Source: Priapulus caudatus (taxonomy: Eukaryota > Priapulida > Priapulimorpha > Priapulimorphida > Priapulidae). Taken from it: a stretch of 59,699 nucleotides of DNA. The position numbers and the translations under genes are program-made. The DNA is taken from NCBI RefSeq assembly GCF_000485595.1, contig NW_014578442.1:17993-77691 (forward strand). Direction: 5' to 3'. Numbering within the stretch: position 1 is the first letter of the stretch; every line of letters begins with the position of its first letter. The notes below the pieces were generated by a model. The model was not told the origin of the DNA and did not search any database. It saw only the letters and a list, made by a program, of their open reading frames with translations. Positions 1-10,457 of this stretch are shown here, piece after piece.

Positions 1-13
1 TCTTTCTCTTACA

Positions 14-49
<36 letters not shown>

Positions 50-155
50 CACACACCCACGACACACACACACACCACACACACACACACACACACACCA
101 CACACACGCACACACACACACACACACACACACCACACACACACACACACACATC
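1..155. repeat. CA dinucleotide microsatellite
   Basis: Almost pure (CA)n with scattered CC and AA interruptions. It is the left edge of a block that recurs at 6820-6955, where the same tract is preceded by (CT)n. It lies in what would be the last intron of the SLC2 transporter. Confidence 0.9.
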
Positions 156-196
156 TATCAGGAGTGAATAATAAATATCTATTATTATTCACTCCA
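154..196. repeat. short foldback hairpin, TATCAGGAG end (family member 1)
   Basis: The arms GGAGTGAATAATA and TATTATTCACTCC pair around a short AT loop. The left end TATCAGGAG resembles the ends of longer hairpins at 1711, 3877, 8523 and 24993. The same hairpin recurs at 6958-7001 because the block is duplicated. Confidence 0.6.
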
Positions 197-316
197 TAAT
201 ATATATATATAAATATATATATGTATGTATATATATATTATATATATATACATATTTAGTGCATCACGTGATAAATCGTTGAAATTCTATTGGATAAACG
301 TCGCAAGTACTATGAA

Positions 317-348
317 GCAATAGTGCCCGCCTGAGCGGGCACTATTGC
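317..348. repeat. perfect 14-bp hairpin in the last SLC2 intron (copy 1)
   Basis: GCAATAGTGCCCGC and its exact reverse complement flank the tetraloop CTGA, giving a strong GC-rich stem. The second copy at 7122-7153 is unchanged, although the DNA around both copies differs by many indels. No T-run follows, and in an animal intron it is not a terminator. The function is unknown. Confidence 0.75.
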
Positions 349-575
349 TTGCGCGACGCATTGTTATTATAACGCATTGTGTTCACGTCACGAATCTCCT
401 GCGTCTGGGCGCCACGCAAGAGTTTCGAATTAATGACGTTGTGTTTGTGTCGAGCGTTTTGTTATATCGAATGCACCGGCAAATTGGGGGAGTAAAAGAA
501 GGTATATAAGCATGAAAAAGTAGATTGCATAGTCATGTGATGCATTAATATATAAATATACCTCTCTTCACGCAG

Positions 576-1326
576 GCACCATGCGATGGCTGATCACTCC
601 CGAACTATTCCGCGTGGAGGGCGCGCAGTTTCGGCCGTCAGCATGTCGACGCTTGCCAACTGGCTCGCCAACACGATCATCGGGCTGACGTTCCTGCCGC
701 TGCAGCACGTCATTACCGACTACATCTTCCTCATCTACAGCGTTCTTCCCTTCTCTGCTCGCATACCTGTGGCGCCATCTACGGGACGCGCGGAAGGTCG
801 ATCGATGAGATCTTCAGCGTCTTCGAGCGCCGGCACGAGAAGGTGATGCTGCGTAAGTTCGGGACGAAAACAGCATGGCGGCGCCCGCCCTCTGCGGCGT
901 GGCGACGTCGGCGGGCGTGCCGACGTGCTGCTGCGGCAGCAGGGACTGCGCGACGACGTCGTCATCAAGGCGTATTATAACCACGCCTTCAGCTGGCACG
1001 ACGTCGCCGACGCCGCGGTCATCCGACGCGAGAGAGCGGCGACGTGGTGGAGGGAGGGCAACGTCGGCGACGCGACGCACATGAACGAGGTCCGAGGCGC
1101 GGCGCGAGCCGTCACCTGTGTGGGCGGTATGAATTGACGTCATCTGGGAAAACGGGGTCATCGGGAAAAATGAGGCGAATCGGGGAAAACGCGGTTCATC
1201 CGGGAAAAGAGTTAAACCTGGAACGCGGTAATCCAGGAGAATGAGGTTGAGACGAGGTCAACCGGAAGCGAGAGTAAAGGACACAGCCGGAAGCTAGACG
1301 TCGGCTGGCTAGGGTGAAAACTTGTG
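576..1326 (+). pseudogene. duplicated, frameshifted last exon of SLC2 sugar transporter
   Basis: This is a near-identical copy of the exon at 7383-8140, with the same acceptor (CGCAG then GCACCATG), the same encoded TM11-TM12 region and the same long tail. Several one-base indels break the frame: an extra G in GTGGAGGGC, an extra T in AGTTTCGG and an altered PETRGRS region near 780. The flanks also match, from the CA repeat upstream to the CAG tract and MITE downstream. No exons for TM1-TM6 lie between it and the intact exons starting at 3744, so it is not the end of a complete upstream gene. It is either an assembly duplication (noisy haplotype copy) or a recent partial tandem duplication inside the gene. 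Confidence 0.8.
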
Positions 1327-1652
1327 AGGTCGCCAGAGGGAACTTCTGTTTGTAGGCCTCTGTTAGTGCTTTACCAGAATTTAAGCAATCGATGTGCTAT
1401 AGAGCTACTGTAAATATCAACTGTTGATGAATCCTTCGTCAATTTAACTCTCCCATGTGGTTACGTGAGAGTTGGGTGTCGTGCAAAGCCATCGCAATGA
1501 TTATCTAAGAAGAGCCTATCATACCCTGCATGAAGATGACAGATGTATGTTATCACGGTATCAAGCACTAATATAACATGTATTGTAATGTATTGTATGT
1601 ATTGTAATTCTAATGTACATGTAATAATTATCAGCTCTTGATAGTAACCTGA

Positions 1653-1691
<39 letters not shown>

Positions 1692-1710
1692 TAAAATTAT
1701 ATATATTCAT

Positions 1711-1757
1711 GATATCAAGAGCAGATAAAGAGCCTTCTTTATCTGCTCTGATGATAT
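1711..1757. repeat. short foldback hairpin with TATCAAGAGC ends (member 2)
   Basis: The left arm ATATCAAGAGCAGATAAAG pairs with the right arm CTTTATCTGCTC, which is followed by TGATGATAT. It lies downstream of the duplicated SLC2 exon. Its counterpart in the second block is at 8523-8572. Confidence 0.7.
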
Positions 1758-1859
1758 ATTTGGTTGGGGTGAATTGCGTTGCATATAACCTACATAGGCG
1801 GAATAGTGCTAGTGCTTCTGTATACAACACACACACAATACTGCACTGTATATTTAGCG

Positions 1860-2450
1860 GCTATGCTATAAGTACTGCAGCTAGGCTGCACATTATAAAA
1901 CGATATAAAAGCACACGATTAGGATATGCCGCGCCTCACCTGACCAGCCTGACGTACCTGTCTTGTCTGTTGTTCTGCCTGTCTGCCTACCTGCCTGTCC
2001 TGATCTGTCTGTTTGTCGTCTGTCTGCGCTAAGCATTCAATTTATTGATTCCAGCCAGTGGGCCTAGCATCACGGTTAGAATTTGGGCATGGATCGAGAA
2101 AGTAAGAGTGTTATTTAGGTTAGGGATAGGATTGCAATTATCTACTGGGTGGTTTCTCCTAACTACTGACCTACCTATTCGCAAATCAAGCAGCAGGCAG
2201 CCGGGGCCTAGCGACAGCAGCAACAGCGAGGCAGCGGACAGCAGCAGAGTCGGACAGGCAGCAGCGCAATCCAGCAGCAACCCAGAGCAAGCAGCACAGC
2301 ACGATCTCAGCAGCAGCCAGCACCAGCAGCATGCAGCACAACAGCACCAGCTAGCGAACAGCAGCGAGCAGCGACAGCTCGCACAGCAGCACCAGCGGTC
2401 GTGGTTTTTTGCGCACACTACTGTGCGCACTTTGGCAAGGTGACGAGCCA
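1860..2450 (+). repeat. 3' flank of duplicated exon with degenerate CAG repeat
   Basis: This corresponds to 8650-9210. The stretch 2190-2395 is rich in CAG and CAGCA motifs but much interrupted, whereas the second copy is a cleaner (CAG)n. It also holds CTGCCTGT-type short repeats at 1955-2030. No coding function is supported; the open frames here are artefacts of triplet repeats. Confidence 0.6.
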
Positions 2451-2875
2451 ATGTATTCCATTATTAGCAAGGTCCAGTTGTCAGAGCTAAGAGATTAGAT
2501 GAGTGTTAAATCCTCTGGGACAACAAAAACCTGCTCCCGCATGGTATTTGGATATATTGAAGTCTGATTGTTTAAACTTTATTCATCATCATGTTGAACA
2601 CAAAAATGAACGTTTGTAACCTAGTCGCTGTAACGTGAATCACAGATAAAAGGTGACTTTTTTATTGTTCTGTTTTTGTTTCTTTTTTTTTTCTATTTTT
2701 GTCTACATTCATTCGTAAGTCATGAGACTAAACTATGAAAATACAATTTACATATAGTATGATTAAAGTCTTACTGTTCCTATTAAATACAACTTACAAA
2801 ATACTTACGTGCGATACATTTAAAGGTATCCTACAGTATACCATATTACAGTATATACTATATACTCATACAGCG

Positions 2876-3168
2876 CGCCGTAGCCAGCTTTTTCTTGGGG
2901 GGGCGGAGCGTTCCTTTTAAATGTCTAGGCAAGGAGTGGGGTAGGCCAGTGTGGCTTGAGCACGATGGACGAGATTGTATGCACTTATTTACAACTAAAA
3001 ATGCGATTAGCCGATCTGTGGCCTACTCGTGAGAGTGATATCAAGCATTCTTGCAATTTTCAAATGGCAAAATTTCGCGTTTGTTTTATTTTTTTTGCTC
3101 GGGGGGGGACTCGGCGGAGAGGGGCTTTCGTGCCAACCCTTTTCGAACCCCCCCCCCCCTGGTACGGG
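2876..3168. mobile_element. MITE with GTAGCCAG terminal inverted repeats (copy 1)
   Basis: The left end CCGTAGCCAGC and the right end CTGGTACGGG are imperfect inverted repeats. A G-run follows the left end and a C-run precedes the right end. Homologous copies lie at 9597-9839 and 13670-13920. It has no coding capacity. In this copy one C is missing from the right end. Confidence 0.7.
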
Positions 3169-3180
3169 TCTGTATTATAT

Positions 3181-3743
3181 AAATAGCAGTTAATATTATT
3201 AACCATATATGATGACTGTATTTTACATACTCCATATAGTACAGGATCCAAAACACTTTATACTTTATCTATTTTATCCGAAAATTTAATTTCATAACTC
3301 AGAATTGAAACGACAAGTGTTTTAGCATATAGGTAGATCTCATTTTTATGCCAGTGATCACAATAATAGACGAAACAGTTCAATTCATCAATTTATTCAT
3401 TTATTTATTAGTTTATTTATTTACGTGGTTTTTGTTATAACAGATGAGTCAGCTTGTTCTATACGCAGCTATGCAAATCACAATTTTGGTTGTTCAAGTA
3501 CGTCACTAAGCCACAAACAACAACACAATGTTTGGTTGTCGTGTAACACAAGCTGCTCTGTTAAACAGTGGTACACCTGGTATGCGCATGTTCTCCGCAC
3601 TGCATGGGGACAGTGGATCGTTTCTTCACAATTATTAATCACTATTAAACGTGAAACCCCCCCAGTAGATATTTATAAACGACAGTTTGTCGTCGTCCGA
3701 CGTAGTTTCTCATACACGTACGTTTCTACACGTTGTGTTGCAG
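3181..3743. other. intronic or intergenic DNA, no gene seen
   Basis: AT-rich unique-looking sequence between the duplicated block and the first recognised SLC2 exon. I searched it for exons of the missing SLC2 N-terminal half (TM1-TM6) and found none. The long open frame entering the exon at 3744 is not conserved upstream of the TTGCAG acceptor. Confidence 0.5.
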
Positions 3744-4376
3744 CCGTGACGATGCTGACCTCTGTGCTACAGATAGCAATGCTGTACCGCGCGCATGAGA
3801 GTCCGCGCTGGCTCTACGTGATGCAAGGAAGTGAAGAGAAAGCCACAGAAGGTAATCTGTAGGAGCGAGTAAAGTTATATCAAGAGTCCATAATAAACAA
3901 CTTTCTATTATGAACTCTTGATGATATAATACTTGACTTGACGATATAATACTGTAGAGACGCCGAGTAAAAGATCCAGCGCGTATGAATAGAACGAGAA
4001 GATTGTTGCGTAAGCGTTATTGTATAGTCCTGGAGCAGAAATTTCGGCAACATTCAATGGGTGCATAATCGATTATTATCGGCAATAATAAATCAGTTAA
4101 TAATCGATACATATTGAGAACAATCAACGAGTATATAATCGATGGTAATTAGATTTATTTAGCGTGAATATAACGTATAAATATCGACAATACTCAATCA
4201 GGACATGATCGATGAATATTTGCAACATGTGGTCGGGTGATAATCGATGATCATTGGCAATTGATTGACGTTTGATGTTTTGCAGCCTTCCGGTACTTCA
4301 CACAGCTAGATAACGTGGAGTATTACATGCGGGTGCTGCGTGCTGCAAATAAGGGAAACGAGCACAAGGTAATGAT

Positions 4377-4407
<31 letters not shown>

Positions 4408-5266
4408 CCCAGGCACATACGCGTGCATGCACAGACGCACGCACGCACGCACACATACACACGCACGCACGTACACACACGCACACACACCCGCAGGCAC
4501 ACACGCACACACGCACACACACGCACACACGCATGATGGCACTCATACACACTGACGCACGTACACACTCGCGTACACATGTACGCACGCGCATACGCAC
4601 GCCCATGCGCACACGCACATGCGCCTACGCACACATATACACGCGCACACGCGCACGTACACGCGCTCACGCACGATCTGTTATGGAGCCACCCATTAAC
4701 TTTCCATGCTTGTCAATAACAGTTTGAAAACATACAGACACGTAATGTCACGCTTCAATGCCGTCAAGCGGCAAACGGGGAAACGAAAAAGGAATTTGTC
4801 ACGTTTATTCTCAGTGTATGATTTACATTAATCAAACTCTCTAGATGTAGATGTAGATATTGTATTGAAATTTGCATCGTTATCATTTTCCGTTGTAGAT
4901 GAGCATTAAGGACATACTAGTCGATCCACCCCACAGACGAGCTGTGTTCGCTAGCTCCAGTGTGGCGCTGGCACTGCAACTCGGTGGACTAAACGCTGTG
5001 AGGATTCAGTATTTGTTCAGTATTTTCAACATTGTTTTTTCAGCATTTTTACAGTATTTTTCAGTATTTTTCAGTTCAGCATTCAGTATTTTCTTCAGCA
5101 GTTGTTCGGTATTCGCCAGTATTTGTAGTGATGTGACTAAATAAAGTGCTAGGGATGAAGACAGAGAGATAGAGTGAGTATATAGTGTGGGAGTACTAGT
5201 GTATAGATATGAGTAGAATAGTAGAGATCGAGTGAGGGAGAAATGGAGATAGAATCATTGAGAGAC

Positions 5267-5313
<47 letters not shown>

Positions 5314-5347
5314 CCGCGCGAAATAGGGAAAGTGAAAAACCGAGAAT

Positions 5348-5378
<31 letters not shown>

Positions 5379-6767
5379 AGAGAGAGAGCGAGAGAGAGAG
5401 TGAGAGATAGAGAAAAAGAGAGAGAGAGAAAGAGAAAGACAGACACCGCCGTGACTCTCCTCGCCATCATTAACACGTCATCATAACTCACGCGCTCTCC
5501 TTTCTCCACCCAACCCACCCCACCTTCTCCAGATCTCTACTACTCGACGTCGATCTTTCAAGGCGTCGGCTTCAGCGAGGAGGTAGCTTCCTACCTGACG
5601 ATGCTTGTCGGAGCCTCTAACCTGATCGCCGTCAGCGCCGCTCTCGTACTCGTCGAGAGGATTGGACGACGCGGTCCTGCTGACGGGCATAACCGGACAG
5701 GCGGTGCTGTGCACAGCGCTGCGTTCCTGATGATGTCAGAGGTGTGTGTGCGCGCGTAGTGCGTGACGTCATTGTCACGGATTCGTCTCGTGTGTTAATC
5801 GTTGTTTGGTTGGTTGGTGTATTGATTGGGCGGTTGTTATTGGTTGATTGGTCGGTTGTTTGTTGATTGATTGATTGATTTGATTGATTTATAATTTAGC
5901 TGATTGATTAATTAAGTGATTAATTAACTGTTGTGGTCAATTGATTGATTGATTGATTGATTGATTACTTAACGTGATGCGACGTGACGTTATTTAAATG
6001 TGACGTGATGTTTATTATATTATGTTTGTGATTGATTAATCAGGCGATCGATCGATTGATTGTTGATCTCGCTCCCTCTCTCCTGCAGAACATCGTTGTA
6101 TCCTACATCAGCATCGCTGTCGTCGTAACATTCACCATGTTTGCCGTATTCGGACCAGGTAAATGTCGCTGTCGTGCTGCATGCACGTACAATAATAAAC
6201 AACTCTCAACTAGAAACACAAAAATATACTCAGAAAATTATTCACGAAACTAATCTTTCTCGAAAAACGGAAGATTAGTTGATTAACGGGAAAGATTAGT
6301 TGATTAACGGGAAGATTAGTTATTAACGGATGATTTAACGGGAAGGCGAATGCGAAATGAAATTATATATTAATATCAAGAGCAGGGCCTAGTTAGGTAA
6401 GCTTAAGATTCATTATGTAAATGATTACTATGTATTTAGGAGTAATACGCGTTATATCAAAATTATAGAAAGAATGTAAGATGTATTAACATCACTCCTG
6501 TTTATACCACATTGCTTGGGTACTGCATTTAGGTAATATACACGCCGTATACATAACACATGTCCGTAACTTAGTGATGCATAAGTACGCGTATATGCAA
6601 ATACATCATATTTAACGTCACAACATGCATATATGCCTAACCTCTTCTCGTTACCGTTTGGCATGGTAAGTACCATGCGATTATTTATTATTTAATATGC
6701 GACGTCTGAATTATTATGCTTAGTATAGTAAGATATTGATACAAATCCCCCCTCTCTCACTCTCTCT

Positions 6768-6805
<38 letters not shown>

Positions 6806-6817
6806 CTCTCTTTCTAT

Positions 6818-6892
<75 letters not shown>

Positions 6893-6910
6893 CAAACACA
6901 CAACACCGCA

Positions 6911-6947
<37 letters not shown>

Positions 6948-8140
6948 ACACACACACATCTATCAGGAGTGAATAATAAATATCTATTATTATTCACTCC
7001 ATAATATATATATATAAATATATATATGTATGTATATATATATATATATATATATACATATTTAGTGCATCACGTGATAAATCGTTGAAATTCTATTGGA
7101 ATAACGTCGCAAGTACTATGAGCAATAGTGCCCGCCTGAGCGGGCACTATTGCTTGCGCGACCGCATTGTTATTATAACGCATTGTGTTCACGTCACGAA
7201 TCTCCTGCGTCTGGGCGCCACGCAAGAGTTTCGAATTAATGACGATTGTGTTTGTGTCGAGCGTTTTGTTATATCGAATGCACCGGCAAATTGGGGAGTA
7301 TAAAGAAGGTATATAAGCATGAAAAGTAGATTGCATAGTCATGTGATGCATTAATATATAAATATACCCTCTCTTCACGCAGGCACCATGCGATGGCTGA
7401 TCACTCCCGAACTATTCCGCGTGAGGGCGCGCAGTTCGGCCGTCAGCATGTCGACGCTTGCCAACTGGCTCGCCAACACGATCATCGGGCTGACGTTCCT
7501 GCCGCTGCAGCACGTCATCACCGACTACATCTTCCTCATCTACAGCGTCTTCTCCTTCCTCCTGCTCGCATACCTGTGGCGCCATCTACCGGAGACGCGC
7601 GGAAGGTCGATCGATGAGATCTTCAGCGTCTTCGAGCGCCGGCACGAGAAGGTGATGCTGCGTAAGTTCGAGCGAAAGAACAGCATGGCGGCGCCGCCCT
7701 CTAGCGGCGTGGCGACGTCGGCGGGCGTGCGCGACGTGCTGCTGCGGCAGCAGGGACTGCGCGACGACGTCGTCATCAAGGCGTATATAAACCACGCCTT
7801 CAGCTGGCACGACGTCGCCGACGCCGCGGTCATCCGACGCGAGAGAGCGGCGACGTGGTTGGAGGGAGGCAACGTCGGCGACGCGACGCACATGAACGAG
7901 GTCCCGAGGCGGGCGCGAGCCGTCACCTGTGTGGGCGGTATGAATGACGTCATCTGGGAAAACGGGGTCAATCGGAAAAATGAGGCGAATCGGGAAAACG
8001 GGTTCATCCGGGAAAAAGAGTTAAACCTGGAACACGCGGTAATCCAGGAGAATGAGGTTGAGGACGAGGTCAACCGGAAGCGAGAGGTAAAGAGCACCAG
8101 CCGGAAGCTAGACGTCGGCTGGCTAGAGGTGAAACTGTGA
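3744..8140 (+). CDS. SLC2 (GLUT) family facilitated hexose transporter, 3' half
   Basis: Major-facilitator sugar transporter of the plasma membrane; family members move hexoses by facilitated diffusion. Six exons are readable: 3744-3851, 4286-4368, 4899-4997, 5533-5741, 6089-6158 and 7383-8140, all with AG acceptors and GT donors. Exon 1 ends TM6 with ESPRWL. Exon 2 is the cytoplasmic loop. Exon 3 carries QLGGLNA of TM7 and exon 4 YYSTSIF, TM8 and the VERIGRR loop motif. Exon 5 carries SYISIA and FGPG of TM10. The last exon carries TM11-12 and PETRGRSIDEI. Exons for TM1-TM6 are not in the window and should lie before base 1. Two problems look like sequencing indels: the exon 3/4 junction is off by one base, and exon 4 has an extra G after GGACGACGCG and a missing base near 5720. 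The intervening introns carry AC, GA and CT microsatellites. The exact GLUT class and substrate cannot be set. Confidence 0.88.
4369..4680. repeat. AC/ACGC microsatellite in SLC2 intron
   Basis: Mixed (ACGC)n, (AC)n and (ACGT) tract starting just inside the donor GTAATG. Open frames across it on both strands are repeat artefacts (HARTHART or CVRACVRA translations). Confidence 0.9.
5270..5440. repeat. GA microsatellite in SLC2 intron
   Basis: A long (GA)n run with short breaks, about 100 bases before the exon at 5533. Its complement is a polypyrimidine run on the other strand, so it does not serve as the acceptor tract of the + strand gene. Confidence 0.9.
6744..6957. repeat. CT then CA microsatellite before the last SLC2 exon
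   Basis: (CT)n at 6744-6812 followed by interrupted (CA)n. This is the left end of the second copy of the duplicated block; the CA part matches 1-155. Confidence 0.9.
7122..7153. repeat. perfect 14-bp hairpin in the last SLC2 intron (copy 2)
   Basis: Identical stem and CTGA loop to the copy at 317-348, 230 bases before the terminal exon. Confidence 0.75.
7383..8140 (+). CDS. intact terminal exon of SLC2 transporter with long tail
   Basis: The exon follows the acceptor CACGCAG and joins in phase to the FGPG codons of the exon at 6089-6158, giving FGPGTMRWLITPELF. That is the TM10-TM11 region of GLUTs. TM11 and TM12 follow, then PETRGRSIDEIFSVFE, the family's C-terminal signature. After it comes a cytoplasmic tail of roughly 160 residues, far longer than the few dozen of typical GLUTs. 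The tail is charged, and its last 70 residues repeat short N/R/K/E-rich units such as ENGVNRKNEANREN. The frame closes with TGA at 8138-8140. A second, frameshifted copy is at 576-1326. GC content is higher than in the surrounding introns, as expected for coding sequence. Confidence 0.9.
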
Positions 8141-8522
8141 GGTCGCCAGAGGGAACTTCTGTTGTGTAGGCCTACTGTTAGTGCTTTTACCAGAATTTAA
8201 GCAATCGATGTGCTAAGAAGCTACTGTAAATATCAACTGTTGATGAATCCTTCGTCATTTAACTCCCCTGTGGTTACGTGAGAGTTGGGTGTCGTGCAAA
8301 GCCATCGCAATGATTATCTAAGAAGAGCCCTATCATACCCTGCATGAAGAATGGCAGATGTATGTTATACACGGTATCAAGAACTAATATAACATGTAAT
8401 TGTAATGTATTGTATGTATTGTAATTCTAATGTACATGTAATAATTATCAGCTCTTGATAGTAACCTGAACCTATATATATATATATATATATATAAATA
8501 TATATAAAATTATATATATACA

Positions 8523-8572
8523 TGATATCAAGAGCAGATAAAGAAGCCTTCTTTATCTGCTCTTGATGATAT
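8523..8572. repeat. short foldback hairpin with TATCAAGAGC ends (member 3)
   Basis: GATATCAAGAGCAGATAAAG pairs with CTTTATCTGCTC, followed by TTGATGATAT. It is the duplicate-block counterpart of 1711-1757, and here the right arm is complete. Confidence 0.75.
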
Positions 8573-8978
8573 ATCTTGGTGGGTGAATTGGTGCATATAA
8601 CCTACATAGGCGTGAATAGTGCTAGTGCTTGTATACAACCAACACAAATACTGCACTGTATATTTAGCGGCTATACTATAAGTACTGCAGCCTAGGCTCA
8701 CATATAAAACAATATAAAACGCACACGATAGGATATGCCGCGCCTCACCTACCAGCCTGCGTACCTGTCTGTCTGTTGTTCTGCCTGTCTGCCTACCTGC
8801 CTGCCTGTCTGTCTGTTTGTCCGTCTGTCTGCCTAGCCATCATTTATGATTCCATAGTGGGCCTAGCATCACGGTTAGAATTTGGGCTAGGATCAGAAGT
8901 AGGTGTTTAGGTTAGGGATAGGATTGCAATTTATCTACTGGGTTTCTCCTAACTACCTGCCTACCTACTTACGCACAA

Positions 8979-9172
8979 TCAGCAGCAGCAGCAGCAGTAG
9001 CGACAGCAGCAACAGCACGAGCAGCGACAGCAGCAGCAGCGACAGCAGCAGCAGCACCAGCAGCAGCAGCAACAGCAGCAGCAGCGACCAGCAGCAGCAG
9101 CACCAGCAGCAGCAGCAACAACAGCAGCAGCGACAGCAGCAGCAGCGACAGCAGCAGCAGCACCAGCGGTGT
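8979..9172. repeat. CAG trinucleotide repeat downstream of SLC2
   Basis: (CAG)n interrupted by CGA, CAC and CAA triplets, about 190 bases. Poly-Q, poly-S, poly-A or poly-L open frames appear in all readings. None has a credible start, splice context or conserved flank, so I treat it as non-coding. Confidence 0.85.
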
Positions 9173-9596
9173 GGTTTTTTTGGCACACGTGCGCACTAGT
9201 TGGCAGGTGACGAGCCAATGTATTACATTATAGCAACGGTCCGTTGTCAGGCTAAGAATTAGCTGATGTTAACTCCTCTGACAACAAAAACCTGCTGGTA
9301 TTTGATTATTGAAGTCTGTATTGTTTAAATTTTATTCATCATCAATGTGAACACAAAGAATGAACGTTCGTAACGTGTCGCTGTAACGTGAATCACAGAA
9401 AAAGGTGACTTTTTCTATTGTTCTGTTTTTATTTTTATTTTTTTATTTTTTCTACATTCATTCGTAAGTTCAGAACTAACTATGAAAATTACAATTTACA
9501 TATAGAAATTAAATCTACATTTATAAATTACAACTACAAAATACTTACGTGACGAACATAGGTATTACAGTATATATATATACGTATATATACAGG

Positions 9597-9839
9597 CCCG
9601 TAGCCAGCTTTATTTGGGGGGGGGAGGTTCGTTTTTAAATGTTGGCAAGGGGGGGAGAGTGTGGGAGCACGATGGAGATTTTGCAATTATTACACTAAAA
9701 TGGAGCGATCTGTGCATACCTGAGCGTGAAATTCTTGCAAATTTTTCAATGAAAATTGTTTGTTTTATTTTTTGCTCGGGGGACTCGGGGAGAGGGGTTT
9801 CGTGCAAACCCTTCGAACCCCCCCCCCCCTGGCTACGGG
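9597..9839. mobile_element. MITE with CCCGTAGCCAG terminal inverted repeats (copy 2)
   Basis: The 11-bp end CCCGTAGCCAG is exactly inverted at the other end (CTGGCTACGGG). The element is 243 bp, with a G-run inside the left end and a C-run inside the right end. The flanks are TA-rich (TATACAGG / TCTGTATA), so a TA or TATA target is possible but cannot be measured. It has no coding capacity. Confidence 0.8.
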
Positions 9840-9843
9840 TCTG

Positions 9844-9879
<36 letters not shown>

Positions 9880-10450
9880 AATAAACACATACATTATTTT
9901 ATGAATAATTTCTCGATTTACGCGAGTTTAGCATATGTGATCTCATTTTTATGCGAGAACATCATTTTTACTAGGAAATCGTAATATTCAAATTTTGCGG
10001 TTATGCAGTCCCAGAGTACTCACTGCAAAGTAAATGAAAACATTCATTCCTAAATGTTCTCGGTATAAAATGCCATTTACATTTTTCAATTTCTCAAAAT
10101 GGTACCATATATAACAAAAGACCGTGCCGTTTAGACTTGCCATTGTTTAAAATGAGTAATTATCAGTATGATTAAGAAACAAACCAGGATGTAACTACGA
10201 AAGTTCGTCATTTTGGTGTGGCTAAGTAAACAACAAAATCATAGTATGAATTTATACTGTTAAGAATCTCATCACCGTTCTTGATGCCTAAATGTGTTTC
10301 AAATCAATGTTTCGGTTAATGATTGTATTCATTCTGACGTAGTGACAGGATTTCAGTTCAGTTAAAAAGCATTTTCCTCCAAATGTTTGTTTATATATTC
10401 GAATAATTCGATATAAACGATTTGTCTTTATTCGAGGACTTTGCACCAAC
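9840..10450. other. non-coding DNA, repeated after the gap
   Basis: No gene seen. The sequence (ATTATTTTATGAATAATTTC onward) is repeated at 13965-14630 with many small indels, as part of the duplicated block that begins with the MITE. Confidence 0.6.
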
Positions 10451-10457
10451 CCTAACA

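Noticed and set aside
8903-9218. Poly-Ser/poly-Gln/poly-Ala protein
   Set aside because: (CAG)n in the 3' flank of SLC2, without start or splice context.
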